Positions 18,713 to 27,080 of a stretch of 64,000 nt of DNA are shown piece by piece; the first letter of the stretch is position 1, and each line of letters starts with the position of its first letter. Under the pieces are notes generated by a model that was given only the letters and a program-made list of their open reading frames with translations, was not told where the DNA came from and searched no databases. Both the position numbers and the translations under genes were made by a program. The stretch covers positions 62,001-126,000 of the forward strand of contig CAWIDE010000005.1 in the NCBI GenBank assembly GCA_963834715.1, read 5' to 3'. The DNA comes from CAVSUZ01 sp963834715. GTDB lineage: Bacteria > Pseudomonadota > Alphaproteobacteria > Acetobacterales > Acetobacteraceae.

Positions 18713-18811
18713 GTGGGATTTGTGCTGGGGTTTCTGCTACATCTCGTAATTGATGCACTAGTGTTCGGAACTGCTCTCGGATTGGGGTTGCTGGACCGTC
18801 TCGGTCTCTGA
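18713..18811 (+). CDS. small hydrophobic peptide (32 aa)
   Basis: An open frame from GTG 18713 to TGA 18811 with a very good ribosome site (AGGAGG, 6 bases before GTG). The product is almost wholly hydrophobic, one transmembrane helix including LGFLLHLVIDALVFGTALG and a short LLDRLGL end. Its stop codon overlaps the first stem of the paired-hairpin repeat. It resembles small membrane peptides or type I toxins in size and nature only. Confidence 0.5.
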   Translation: MGFVLGFLLHLVIDALVFGTALGLGLLDRLGL

Positions 18812-18926
18812 TACCGCGCAGCATGAGGCCTGACCTCATGCGAGCGGTATCGCGCGCGGGGCTGGTGGGGCGGCCGCGCCGCGAAACCAAGACTCAATAC
18901 CGGTCAGCCCAAAGGCTGGCCGGTAT
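18810..18926 (+). repeat. paired-hairpin repeat with G-rich core, copy 1
   Basis: First hairpin: GATACCGC/GCGGTATC with an inner stem GCATGAGG/CCTCATGC (18810-18851). Then a 28-base G-rich core (18852-18879) opening GCGCGCGGGG. Then a second hairpin ATACCGGTCAGCC/GGCTGGCCGGTAT (18897-18926). A second copy at 20112-20214 has the same order and an almost identical core, but a different first stem that still pairs perfectly. The paired changes argue for selected structure. Confidence 0.75.
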
Positions 18927-19178
18927 GAGTTGCGATAAAGCCGCTATCGCAGCAGCCATGACCCGGATCCTCATAACTCGGGTTGCTGCCGCGCGGCGTT
19001 ACATCTTGAAATGCATAGCCGGCGCTACTGGCGACGGCGATTGCGTTCGCGAGTGCGAGGGCCACCCCAAGGGGGTGATTCGAATGTACTGTTTGACATG
19101 AAGCTTCCGGACTCACTAACCTTAAGAAGCGAGGCCGTTTTGGCTCTGATACGGGGGTTTTTACCGAGCGGTCGCTGT
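18927..19178. other. intergenic region after hairpin repeat copy 1
   Basis: No convincing gene. Several short frames exist on both strands without ribosome sites or recognisable products. Confidence 0.4.
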
Positions 19179-19451
19179 TCAGCGGCCCGCGGCCTCGACG
19201 GGCACTCGCTCGGCTTCGGCGAGGACGCCCATGGCCCGAAGCTGGCGGAAAGCGATCGCGGAGATCTCGTATTCATCAACGTAGTAGCCGGTGCGGATGA
19301 CCACCATGTGTCGTTCCGGGCGAAGGCCGTCGGGGGTCTGGCCGTGGATGATCTGCGTGCGAACGTCCGCGCCGCGCTGGACCTCATCAAAGATCGACGT
19401 CTTGCGGCCGGCGATCAGGAGCGTATCGATGATGCCGTGCTGCTTGCTCAT
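19179..19451 (-). CDS. hypothetical protein (90 aa)
   Basis: Starts at ATG 19451 behind GGAGGGAATAGTAGC. The product has DTLLIAGRKTSIFDEVQRGAD, then RHMVVIRTGYYVDEYEISAIAFRQLRAMGV; no family is recognised. It follows the receiver-domain gene on the same strand by only five bases, so they are probably one transcript and it may be an output or partner of that protein. Confidence 0.6.
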   Translation of the reverse strand: MSKQHGIIDTLLIAGRKTSIFDEVQRGADVRTQIIHGQTPDGLRPERHMVVIRTGYYVDEYEISAIAFRQLRAMGVLAEAERVPVEAAGR

Positions 19452-19455
19452 GCTA

Positions 19456-19980
19456 CTATTCCCTCCGCCCGCGAGAACGTCCACGCTTTGCGTTCCCAAA
19501 GTTAACGACGCGTGACGCACCTAAGCGATCAATGTCAATCGGTTGAGGCCCAGCGTCACGCTGCGGCGGCAGCTGCTTAAGCAGCGCCAGCAGGGTGACG
19601 ATGGGGTAGGGTTTCGGCAGGAGTGAGAACTCATCGACAGCAGTCGGATCTTGGTGGTACCCGGACGTCAATAGAATCCGCACATGGGGTCGAACTTCCC
19701 GGCACCACTTGGCCAGCTCCAGACCGCTCCCGTCGGGCAAGCGAATGTCGCTGAACAGGACGTCGATGGCGGGCGTGCTGACGAGTAGTCGCTTCGCGGC
19801 GCCGACCGTCGCGACCTCTCGGACATCAAAAGCGGAATCGCGCAGGATGTCCGATACGGTAGCTCGGAGGAGTTCTTCGTCTTCAACGAGGAGGACGATC
19901 GGGGAGCCGTTGTCAGCGTCATTTGCTGGCACCCCCGAGCGCGGGTAGCCCGCGCACTCATCAAGCAAGTGATCCATCTT
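19456..19980 (-). CDS. single-domain CheY-like response regulator
   Basis: About 174 residues with one receiver domain: acidic pair in VLLVEDEELL, phospho-acceptor Asp in VLFSDIRLPDGSG, Thr/Ser in ILLTSG and Lys in LLPKPYP. No DNA-binding output domain follows; the tail is basic (KRGRSRGRRE). Start is likely ATG 19980 (MDHLLDE), though a longer N-terminus from 20013 is open. No kinase gene is nearby, so the partner must lie elsewhere. Confidence 0.85.
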   Translation of the reverse strand, partial: KMDHLLDECAGYPRSGVPANDADNGSPIVLLVEDEELLRATVSDILRDSAFDVREVATVGAAKRLLVSTPAIDVLFSDIRLPDGSGLELAKWCREVRPHVRILLTSGYHQDPTAVDEFSLLPKPYPIVTLLALLKQLPPQRDAGPQPIDIDRLGASRVVNFGNAKRGRSRGRRE

Positions 19981-20111
19981 GTCAGCGATTGCGCAACGCG
20001 TGGAGTGTTCCAACCATCAAGAGATGGGGCCAACTCGCCTCGCGAGTGAACTCACGCTCTATCCCGCGTGCACACGCTATCATCGGTGCCTCCATCATTC
20101 CGTAGTGAGTA

Positions 20112-20214
20112 ATACCAGTCGGCGCTTCCGCCGACTGGTATGCGCGCGGGGTTGGTGGGGCGGCCGCGCGCAAAACAAAGAGTCAATACCGGTCAGCCGA
20201 CAGGCTGCCGGTAT
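20112..20214 (+). repeat. paired-hairpin repeat with G-rich core, copy 2
   Basis: First hairpin ATACCAGTCGGCG/CGCCGACTGGTAT with a CTTC loop (20112-20141), a 28-base G-rich core identical to copy 1 except one C/T (20142-20169), then hairpin ATACCGGTCAGCC/GGCTGCCGGTAT (20186-20214). The second hairpin overlaps the 3' end of the minus-strand gene 20193-20579. Confidence 0.75.
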
Positions 20215-20579
20215 AAGTGGTCGGTGCTGGAAGGGTGTGGGCGCGCGTATCGGTCTGCTGCTCTGACGCTTTGAGGTCCACGCGCATCCAGTGCGTGCGG
20301 CCTGCCCAACGCTCGGCGCGCCTTCGGCCCGGCGATGATCTCGACGTCGATGCCTGTCCAGCGGAGGAAGTTGAAATCCCGTTTGCCGATGCCGAATCGT
20401 TGCCAGTGACCCGGGCCAACTTGCACAACGGCGAGGTATCGCTTGAACGGAGCGCCGCCTTCGGAGGTGGCAAAGTCTACTTGCAATCGCAAGTCCGTCT
20501 TCTTCTTCGCTTCAGCCAGGATCGTCGAGAGCCGGTCTCCAATCATGACCACATCAGTGATGCCGAAGAGCTTGTCCAC
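20193..20579 (-). CDS. hypothetical protein (128 aa), end overlaps repeat
   Basis: GTG start at 20579 with GGAGAGAGGAC upstream. The first ~90 residues look like a folded domain (FGITDVVMIGDRLSTILAEAKKKTD, later FNFLRWTGIDVEIIAGPKARR). The last residues (YRQPVG) are encoded by the second hairpin of repeat copy 2, so repeat insertion may have replaced the original C-terminus. No family is recognised. Confidence 0.55.
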   Translation of the reverse strand: MDKLFGITDVVMIGDRLSTILAEAKKKTDLRLQVDFATSEGGAPFKRYLAVVQVGPGHWQRFGIGKRDFNFLRWTGIDVEIIAGPKARRALGRPHALDARGPQSVRAADRYARPHPSSTDHLYRQPVG

Positions 20580-20721
20580 GTCCTCTCTCCTCTGTGGTGG
20601 AAAATGATATGGTTCTACCTCCTGGTTAATCGATGGTTAACATCTGCATACAGTACTCTGCTCTCGCAAGTAGTTGAATATCCAAGGCGAAAGGCTGGGC
20701 TCATCCGCAGTTTGCAATATT

Positions 20722-20880
20722 CAAGCAGAACGTGTGAAAACTCGGAAGCGCGCGGACGGCGCGCAAGATAAATTCGCCAACGACCACCTCGCGGCAGGCA
20801 TATGTCGTGGGTGAACGTCAGCGGATTCGAGAGTTGCTCGTTGCCGTTACGGCATGGAGTTTTCGCACGGTCTGCAAGAA
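20722..20880. repeat. MITE-like repeat, copy A
   Basis: About 159 bp bounded by imperfect ~22-bp inverted repeats (left CAAGCAGAACGTGTGAAAAC; right, reversed, CTTGCAGACCGTGCGAAAAC). A diverged direct copy lies at 21105-21264. It has no transposase and no clear gene. Confidence 0.7.
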
Positions 20881-21104
20881 TTTCGAGACTGCCATAAACC
20901 GGCCTTCGCCGACACAACCGACGCTGTGCCCTCCATCACTCTGCAATCACTTTACCCCTCCCATACCAGCGTCGAGACAGTGGTCTGATTTTTAAGGAAC
21001 GCACTCACAAGCGGCGGCGTCGTGAGCGTGAGCCGTTGTGGCAAGTCGGGCCCACTCACGCTCAGGTAACACAATCGGCCTGGAACCAGACGTGTTTGCG
21101 AAAG
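20881..21104. other. spacer between the two MITE-like copies
   Basis: No gene supported; only short shadow frames on both strands. Confidence 0.4.
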
Positions 21105-21264
21105 TCAAGCAGATCGTGTGAAAACGCGGAAGCGTGCGGACCGCGCGCAACATAGTTTCGCAGGCAATTGCTTCGCGGCAGGTATATGTCTCGGCTAAAC
21201 GCCAGCGGATTCGAAACCTGCTCATTGCCGTTACGGCCTGAAGTTTTCACACGGTCTGCAAGAT
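21105..21264. repeat. MITE-like repeat, copy B
   Basis: Same structure as copy A with many substitutions; its ends (TCAAGCAGATCGTGTGAAAA and, reversed, CTTGCAGACCGTGTGAAAAC) pair well. The two copies are the same orientation, about 380 bp apart. Confidence 0.7.
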
Positions 21265-21315
21265 TTACGCAACAAAATCAGTAGCTTGAAAATAAAGGGC
21301 TTTTCCGTTGCGTAA
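21265..21315. promoter_or_regulatory. inverted repeat upstream of fic-resolvase (possible res site)
   Basis: TTACGCAAC (21265-21273) and GTTGCGTAA (21307-21315) flank a 33-base AT-rich stretch, with a third half-site GTTGCATAA right after. The position ahead of a resolvase-containing pair makes a recombination site or operator possible. Confidence 0.4.
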
Positions 21316-21353
21316 TCCCGTTGCATAATAGGCCCCACATTTTGGGGAAACCG

Positions 21354-22154
21354 GTGGACGAACTCATTCGCAGCATCGCGGAGAAGAAGGCCGAGCTTGA
21401 CCGACTGCGCGCGCGCGCGCCGCGCGGCTTGAGCAATTTCGAGCACACGCAAGACCTTGAGCTTACCTACACATCGAACGCGATTGAGGGGAACACGTTA
21501 ACCGCCGCCGAGACGACGCTTGTTGTCGAGAAAGGCATCACCATTGGCGGCAAGCCGCTCAAGGATCATCTGGAAGCCGTCGATCACTTCGCGGCGCTGC
21601 ACTATGTGCGCGAGCTGGCACGCCAGACGAATCCGATCACCGAATTGGACGTGCGCAATCTGCATCGCCTCGTGGTGTTGCGCTCCGCGCCCGAGATCGC
21701 CGGGCGCTACGCCGATCAAGGTCGCTTCGTGCTGACCGACGCCGGACGCCACAGCTTCCCGTCCCCGGCGGAGGTTCCGGCGCTTATGGGCGACTTCGCC
21801 CGATGGTTGACGGCCGCGCCGGTCACGCCGGAAAGCGCTATCACCGCGCATCGGCGGCTCGTGGACATTCACCCGTTCAACGACGGCAATGGCCGCACAG
21901 CCCGGCTCCTGATGAACCTTATCCTGATCCGGGGCGGCTATTCGCCGGTCGCCGTGCGGCCGGAAGACCGCCCCGCCTATGTCAGCGCCTTGCAGCAGGC
22001 ACAGGCCGGGCGCGGTACGGAAGCATTTGACCGGCTGCTTAACGAGCGACTGGATACCGCGCTGGGGGAGTCCTTAAGCGCCTTGAGGCAGGCGCTTTCC
22101 GCTCCACAGCCTCCAACCAGCCCCCGCCGCGACGGAGATAAACCCGCGCCGTGA
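21354..22154 (+). CDS. Fic family protein (AMPylase-type)
   Basis: About 266 residues. The active-site motif HPFNDGNGRTARLL (His catalytic, Asp metal-binding, Gly-rich anion hole) is complete. An N-terminal inhibitory-type motif TSNAIEGN ((S/T)xxxE(G/N)) near residue 40-47 marks a class II, self-inhibited Fic. Fic enzymes usually transfer AMP to a protein hydroxyl. GTG 21354 follows GGGGAAACC; a TTG 21321 start is possible. The stop overlaps the start of the resolvase gene. Confidence 0.88.
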   Translation: MDELIRSIAEKKAELDRLRARAPRGLSNFEHTQDLELTYTSNAIEGNTLTAAETTLVVEKGITIGGKPLKDHLEAVDHFAALHYVRELARQTNPITELDVRNLHRLVVLRSAPEIAGRYADQGRFVLTDAGRHSFPSPAEVPALMGDFARWLTAAPVTPESAITAHRRLVDIHPFNDGNGRTARLLMNLILIRGGYSPVAVRPEDRPAYVSALQQAQAGRGTEAFDRLLNERLDTALGESLSALRQALSAPQPPTSPRRDGDKPAP

Positions 22155-22600
22155 TCTATGATTATGCGTGCGTATCGCCAGGCGGCGAGAGCGAGAGCGT
22201 GGACGCGCCGGCGCGGCAACTGACCAAGGCCGGATGCAGGAAGGTGTTCCGCGACGTGCAGTTGAGCGGAGCCAAAACCGATCGCGCGCAGCTTCGCCGA
22301 GTGATCGACCTGCTCGGCCCCGGCGACGTGCTGACGGTGATGCGGCTCGACCGGCTGGCCCGATCCACCCGCGACCTGTTGAACACGCGTGCCACCATTG
22401 CCGAACGCAAGGCCGGTTTCCGTTCTCTTGGCGATGCGTGGGCCGATACCACCAGGGCACACGGGCGGCTGATGCTGACCGTGTTGGGTGGCCCTGCCGA
22501 GTTCGAGCGCGAGCTAACCCGGATTTCGCAACTCGCTCCGATTCGCAAGAATTTTGCGTCTAGGCCGAACTTCCTAGCCTCGAGACACGCAAGTTACTGA
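22151..22600 (+). pseudogene. serine recombinase (resolvase), truncated
   Basis: Matches the resolvase N-terminal domain: MIYDYACVSPGGESE (catalytic Ser kept, the usual YARVST altered), TKAGCRKVFRDVQLSGAKTDRAQL, MRLDRLARSTRDLLNT and FRSLGDAWADTT. The family frame is lost after AEFEREL around 22520, before the DNA-binding helix-turn-helix domain. Full-length relatives are ~185-200 residues. The break is next to the IS1634-type element, whose insertion probably removed the end. Confidence 0.8.
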
Positions 22601-22979
22601 AGCATCTATACATTCTGTCTCGCGACCTGTGGATTACTGGCTACAGTTGACGCCGAGGAGATTGAATGCCTTCTGCTGCAGCGGTGTTGGCCTTGTGACG
22701 ACGGTAAGGCGATAGTCCGGTGTGATCGCGGTGGTGATGGTGTTGCGCACTACGGTTGCCAGATCGCCGAGCAATGAACGGAAGCTATGCACCGGCAGGC
22801 CGTCCGTGGTGAGCCCTGTGGTCTGCTTGGCGATGGCAGCCGGGGAACGTTGCGCTTCCGACACTACGCTGTCTCGCAAGGCTTCGGCCGCTTCCCTATC
22901 GGCGTCATCGAACAGCATTGGCGCCAGGCAGGTCCGCATATGTGTACTGCCCGCGGTCGCTGAGACATCTGGCTGAAGC

Positions 22980-23870
22980 CTATGCGGCGAGAGCCACGGG
23001 TTCAAGTTGCTGCCGACGAAAGGCGGCTGGCGGGATGAACCCGTGTCGCTCGATGAGCCAGATGGTGTTGTAGGTGTCGCGGAATTCGAGCAGCGCCTGG
23101 CGCAATTGCTCGATGGTTTCGAAGGTACGCACCCATAAGAGGTTTTCCTTCAAGGTGCGGATGAAACGTTCAGCGCAGCCATTGCCTTCCGGGGCACGCA
23201 CGAAGGCGGGTGAGCTTTCGATGCCGAGAAAGGCGAGCTCGTTCTGGAAGGCGTCGGACAGATATTGCGATCCGTGATCATGCCGCACGGCAAGGCCGCG
23301 AGCGAGGCCTTTGCCGAAGCCGCCGAAATGCTCACGAACGCCCTGGCGGATCGGTTCGAGCGCCTCGAAGCGGGTGGCACGAGCGGCGGCATGGATCCCG
23401 ACGCACTCGGCCGAGCAGTGATCGACGGCGACGAACACCGCGGCCTGCCCCTCGCTGGTGATCGTGGTCGTGAGATCAGTGCCCCACATAGTATCGAGGG
23501 CTTCCGGGATGATGGTTCCGTCGTGGTTACGCGGCCCGCGTGGTGCGCCGACACGGGCTGGGGCGAGGAGGTTATATTCACGCATCAGACGCAGCACGCG
23601 CCGCCGCGAAGTCCGGATCCCGGCGGTCCGCAGCCGCGCCCAGACCTTGCGATGCCCCTCGCCATGGAACGGGCTGGCGGCGAGGACGGCGCGGATGTGC
23701 TCCAGCAGCGCCGCATCGGCCATCGGCCCGACCGGCCCCGAACGCTGCGGCGCGGAGGCCTGTTGCGGGACCCGGTGGCGATAAACGGTGGCACGCGGCA
23801 CCCGCCAAGTCCGACACACCAAGGCGAGGCCGTATGGCTTGCCGCTCAGCGGGGAGATGGTGCGGCTCAT
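22980..23870 (-). CDS. IS3-type transposase orfB
   Basis: About 296 residues with an HTH_21 region (FHGEGHRKVWARLRT) and an rve integrase core. DDE triad: Asp in MWGTDLTTT, Asp in VRHDHGSQYLSD, Glu in PEGNGCAERFIRTLKENL. All are present. It overlaps orfA by 4 bases, consistent with the programmed -1 frameshift used by IS3 elements to make the OrfAB fusion. Confidence 0.9.
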   Translation of the reverse strand: MSRTISPLSGKPYGLALVCRTWRVPRATVYRHRVPQQASAPQRSGPVGPMADAALLEHIRAVLAASPFHGEGHRKVWARLRTAGIRTSRRRVLRLMREYNLLAPARVGAPRGPRNHDGTIIPEALDTMWGTDLTTTITSEGQAAVFVAVDHCSAECVGIHAAARATRFEALEPIRQGVREHFGGFGKGLARGLAVRHDHGSQYLSDAFQNELAFLGIESSPAFVRAPEGNGCAERFIRTLKENLLWVRTFETIEQLRQALLEFRDTYNTIWLIERHGFIPPAAFRRQQLEPVALAA

Positions 23871-24160
23871 GGCCTCGGCCTCCGCCGGACCAAAGGGCGA
23901 TTAGCCTCCAACGCGGCGATCTTCTCGTGCAGCAGCTCGCGTTCGATCATGACTTCGCCGAGTTTGGCCTTGAGGCGCTGGCTCTCCAGCTCCTCGCCAT
24001 CGCCGGGCCGGCTCGCCAACACGGCTTCTCCCGCCGCCAGAAAGGCATCACGCCAGCTCGTCAGGGTGGCGGCGGTCACGCCGAGCGAGCGGGATACCGT
24101 CTCGAGATCCTCACCGCGCAGCAGCCGCAGCACCGCCGCGGTCTTGCGTTGCCGCGACAT
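23867..24160 (-). CDS. IS3-type transposase orfA
   Basis: A small helix-turn-helix protein (MSRQRKTAAVLRLLRGEDLE, VTAATLTSWRDAFLAAGE) with a leucine-zipper-like tail. Start at ATG 24160; an upstream GTG 24244 extends the frame but the usual family start is MSRxRK. Works with orfB. Confidence 0.85.
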   Translation of the reverse strand: MSRQRKTAAVLRLLRGEDLETVSRSLGVTAATLTSWRDAFLAAGEAVLASRPGDGEELESQRLKAKLGEVMIERELLHEKIAALEANRPLVRRRPRP

Positions 24161-25868
24161 CCGCCCGCCCCGGCCGGGCCCGGCAACGTCGCTCTCTTGC
24201 ACTCGCCCGCCAACGTCCGGCCGCTCTGTCCTGACTTGCTTCACCGATCATCCCTCCTGCGGATGCCGTCCGCTTACAGGATGTCTCACTCAACTGTGGA
24301 GCGGGGGATATGCCATTCGAGGTAGTAGGCTAACATGCACAGGAAGACGTGGGCCCGCACGCGGTCTGCCAGCCAATGATGGACAGGCCTGATCTGCAGA
24401 TCGACGGTTTTGATGCAGCGAAAGGCCCGCTCCACAAGCGCAAGCGACTTGTAGCTTCGCACGGTCGTGGTGTCATCGAGCGCGCTTTCCGGCAGGCTGG
24501 TGCGCACGACATAGACGCCATCGGTTGCTGCTTCAGCGACGATCTCGGCGGTCTTGCGGGCGAAGCTGAAGACGGTATCGGTGATCTCGATGACAAAATG
24601 CTTGCCTACCTTGTGCTTGTTGATCACCGCGCCAACCGCGAGTGCGATCCGCGCAGCGCCCCGGAGGGGATTGCGCTTGCGAGCGACCGCGATCTGGATA
24701 CGGGAGAGGTCACGTTCGGTGGCGGCCAGCAGATCCTCCCGCTTGCGGGCGCGCTCGACGGCGAGATCGGGATTACGGCAAACGATCAGGCGCTCACCCG
24801 GAAATTCGGGCGCCGTGATACTGGCCAAGTCGCGCTGATCGAACAGCGAGAGTTGCAAAGCGCCGGTTTCCATCAACGCCTTGATCGCCGGCGCGCGCAG
24901 TGCCGTGATCCAGTCGAAGCCTGCCGATTTAACGTCATTGGTGATGCGTGCTTGGGTGATCATGCCACGGTCACCGACCATGACCACGTGGTCGAGATGG
25001 AACCGCCGCTTCAGCTTTTCGATCTGATTGGCAAGCGTAATCGGATCGGCGGTATCGCCCTCAAACACCTCGATGGCGATCGGACAGCCATCGGGAGCGC
25101 AGAGTAGGCCGTATATGATTTGCAGCGTGCCCTTCTTGCCGTCGCGGCTGTAGCCACGCTGGGCGAGCGGGCAGCAGCGGCCTTCCATGTAGCTTGACGA
25201 GACATCATATAACACCAGTGTGCCATCGCTGAGATGGCGCTTGGCTAAGGCTGTCTCGATGGCAGGCTGGCGTTCCAGCAGCCAGTCCAGTGCGGCATAG
25301 AGTTCGTCCTCGTCGACCTCACCGAGGCCAAGCATTTCGCCAAGGCTCGATGCAGCCGTGGCGGAGGAAAGTGCACGAGCGGTGGCGAGCTTGGATGCCG
25401 GCTCGATAATGCGCCCGATCATCAGCGCGAGGGCAAGATCACGGTATCGCTCGCGATCGCCGAGCATCCGATCAAGCCCTATCTTGCGGGCAGTCCCGAG
25501 CGCTGCTGCAACGTGCCCGTGCGGCAGACTGCGGGTGATGGTGAACGCATCCCGCTCGGCCGGAATGACAACGCCGCCTTTGAGAACACCGCGCAGGCCT
25601 TCAACGTGCTCGGCGGGCCAATCGGAGAGGTTGCAGATCGTGCGCTTACGGACCTTGCCATCCTGGCGGTAACTCTCGCGCAGCAGAATGGCGGGAGGCG
25701 AGTTCCGATTCGGAACAGCTTCGATATACATGGCAACGCATTGGCACAACACCGCCGCGAGTACAAGTCCAAATTTCCGGATTACATGGCTACGTTTGGG
25801 ACCAGTCTCGTGCTTCTGTCCCTACTGTTCCTGCCACTTCACACTCTCCGAAAGAAGGAAGTTCGGTC

Positions 25869-26345
25869 TAGGGAAAATCTGATCAAGCCGACATTCAGCT
25901 TGGAGGACCCTGCCATTCATATCGACATAGCAGCGAATGCGGCGCAATGAGGATACTGCGGTCCCTTTGTTTGCGAGCGGGGACACTTGCCAGCGGTGCT
26001 GCAGACAAATTCCGCCCGTCAGGTGCAGCCTAGTCGGTGGCGAACAGTGAACAAGTTGGCCAATGCCGCGGTCACGAATAAGCGGTGCGCGTTCTTGTCC
26101 AGGCCGCGGTAGCGCACCTTGGCGAAGCCGAACAGCCGCTTGATGACGCCGATGCTGTGCTCGACCTTGGCCCGGACCTTGGATTTGGTGCGGTTCCGCG
26201 CCTTCTCCGCCTCATCGACGGCGTCGCGATACCGATACCGGCGGTTCGTGAAGTCCTTGGCGCGCGGCGCATGTTTGCGGATCACATCGCCCTGCCCCTG
26301 ATAGGCTCGATCGCCCCATACCCGGGTCTCCTCGCCCTGACGCAT
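25869..26345 (-). pseudogene. IS5-type element remnant (C-terminal transposase)
   Basis: The left end (CTAGGGAAAATCTGATCAAG from 25869) and the C-terminal half of the transposase (VWGDRAYQGQGDVIRKHAP to the stop at 26019) match the element at 50017-51183 at high identity. Homology stops about 26338, so the N-terminal half and right end are gone. DDE Glu region VEHSIGVIKRLFGF is present. Confidence 0.85.
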
Positions 26346-26825
26346 GCCGCCACTTCACCTGGGCCGACTTCAACCGGTTAAAGGAGAGGGTCTCGCTACT
26401 GCAACCACAGCTGCGGTTGCCCTACCGGGCGCTGCAGGCTCTCGCAGTGCTGTAAATCAACGCCTGACGAGCGTAGCGCGAGAGATCCGCACACTACGTT
26501 CTGTGGGAGTCGGAGGCGGGCGACCGCCTCCGACGACCGGGTGGGCGCCCGGTAACGGGCGTCCCTACCGCGATAAGGGCCCTGAGCGGGGTCAGGCCGC
26601 CGTCGCCTCGGCGGTCTCGCCCTGCGGCCAGCCCAGGAAGTAGGTGCCGTTCGGGGTGAATGCGGCCGGCCGTCTTCAATGGAGAGGACTCGGATCTGCT
26701 TACAATCCTGCCGCAGCACTATTTTGGTGGCTTCCGCGACGCACGCCCAGGCCGCGCGCGACCGAGTGATTCGTCGGCCCAGCGGGCGTGCTCGCCGAGC
26801 GTTCTCACCGCCGCAGGAGAACACG
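26346..26825. other. gap with one arm of a ~97-bp inverted repeat
   Basis: The stretch 26576-26673 is repeated in inverted orientation at about 27533-27631 with a few indels. Read on the minus strand this arm encodes an intact-looking protein end, FTPNGTYFLGWPQGETAEA then stop, so each arm is the 3' end of some gene. The left arm also has GGAGGCGG/CCGCCTCC next to it. No complete gene is seen. Confidence 0.55.
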
Positions 26826-27080
26826 ATGATCCCGATCGCAAGCAAAATACCGCTTACACGAAAGCCGGTCAGCTCACGGAACCGCTCGATAGCGAAGACA
26901 CTGACGTGGCGCGTGTTCGCCGAGTTGGACACATTCCTCGTCAGCTACCTGATCACCGGGAGCATGACATGGTCGCTTTCCATCATAGGCATCGAGAGCA
27001 CAACGAAAACGGTCCTTTATTATCTGCATGAGCGCGCTTGGGGGCATGTCGCTTGGGGCGCTGGTTCGCCGGAACGTTAG
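26826..27080 (+). CDS. DUF2061 small membrane protein
   Basis: About 84 residues from ATG 26826 (GGAGAACACG upstream). The DUF2061 block is clear: SIAKTLTWRVFAELDTFLVS, then YLITGSMTWSLSIIGIES, then KTVLYYLHERAWGHVAWG. Two membrane segments are predicted by eye. Function of the family is unknown. It sits between the two arms of the 97-bp inverted repeat and could have moved with them. Confidence 0.8.
   Translation: MIPIASKIPLTRKPVSSRNRSIAKTLTWRVFAELDTFLVSYLITGSMTWSLSIIGIESTTKTVLYYLHERAWGHVAWGAGSPER

Larger units (their letters stand above)
22943..24307 (-). mobile_element. IS3-type insertion sequence inside the IS1634-type transposase
   Basis: Two overlapping minus-strand genes (orfA, orfB) lie between matching TGAGACATC inverted ends (22961 and, reversed, 24288). 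The reading frame of the host transposase resumes only when ATATG (22938-22942 and 24308-24312) is treated as a 5-bp target duplication, which puts the element edges at 22943 and 24307 with weakly paired outer ~18 bp. Confidence 0.75.
22634..25752 (-). pseudogene. IS1634-type (IS4 superfamily) transposase split by an IS3-type element
   Basis: The main part (25752 to about 24308) has YIEAVPNRNSPPAILLRESY, LYDVSSSYMEG (DDE Asp), VMVGDRGMITQARI (second Asp) and the terminal LAYYLEWH. The C-terminal end is on the far side of the inserted IS3-type element: HMRTCLAPMLFDDAD to 22634. The two halves join at EWH-MR. The outer ends of the element were not located. Inactivated by the insertion. Confidence 0.85.

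Noticed and set aside
20615..21250. Two related minus-strand frames with NGNEQxSNPL
   Set aside because: They arise because the MITE-like repeat is present twice; starts, lengths and stops differ and no domain is seen.
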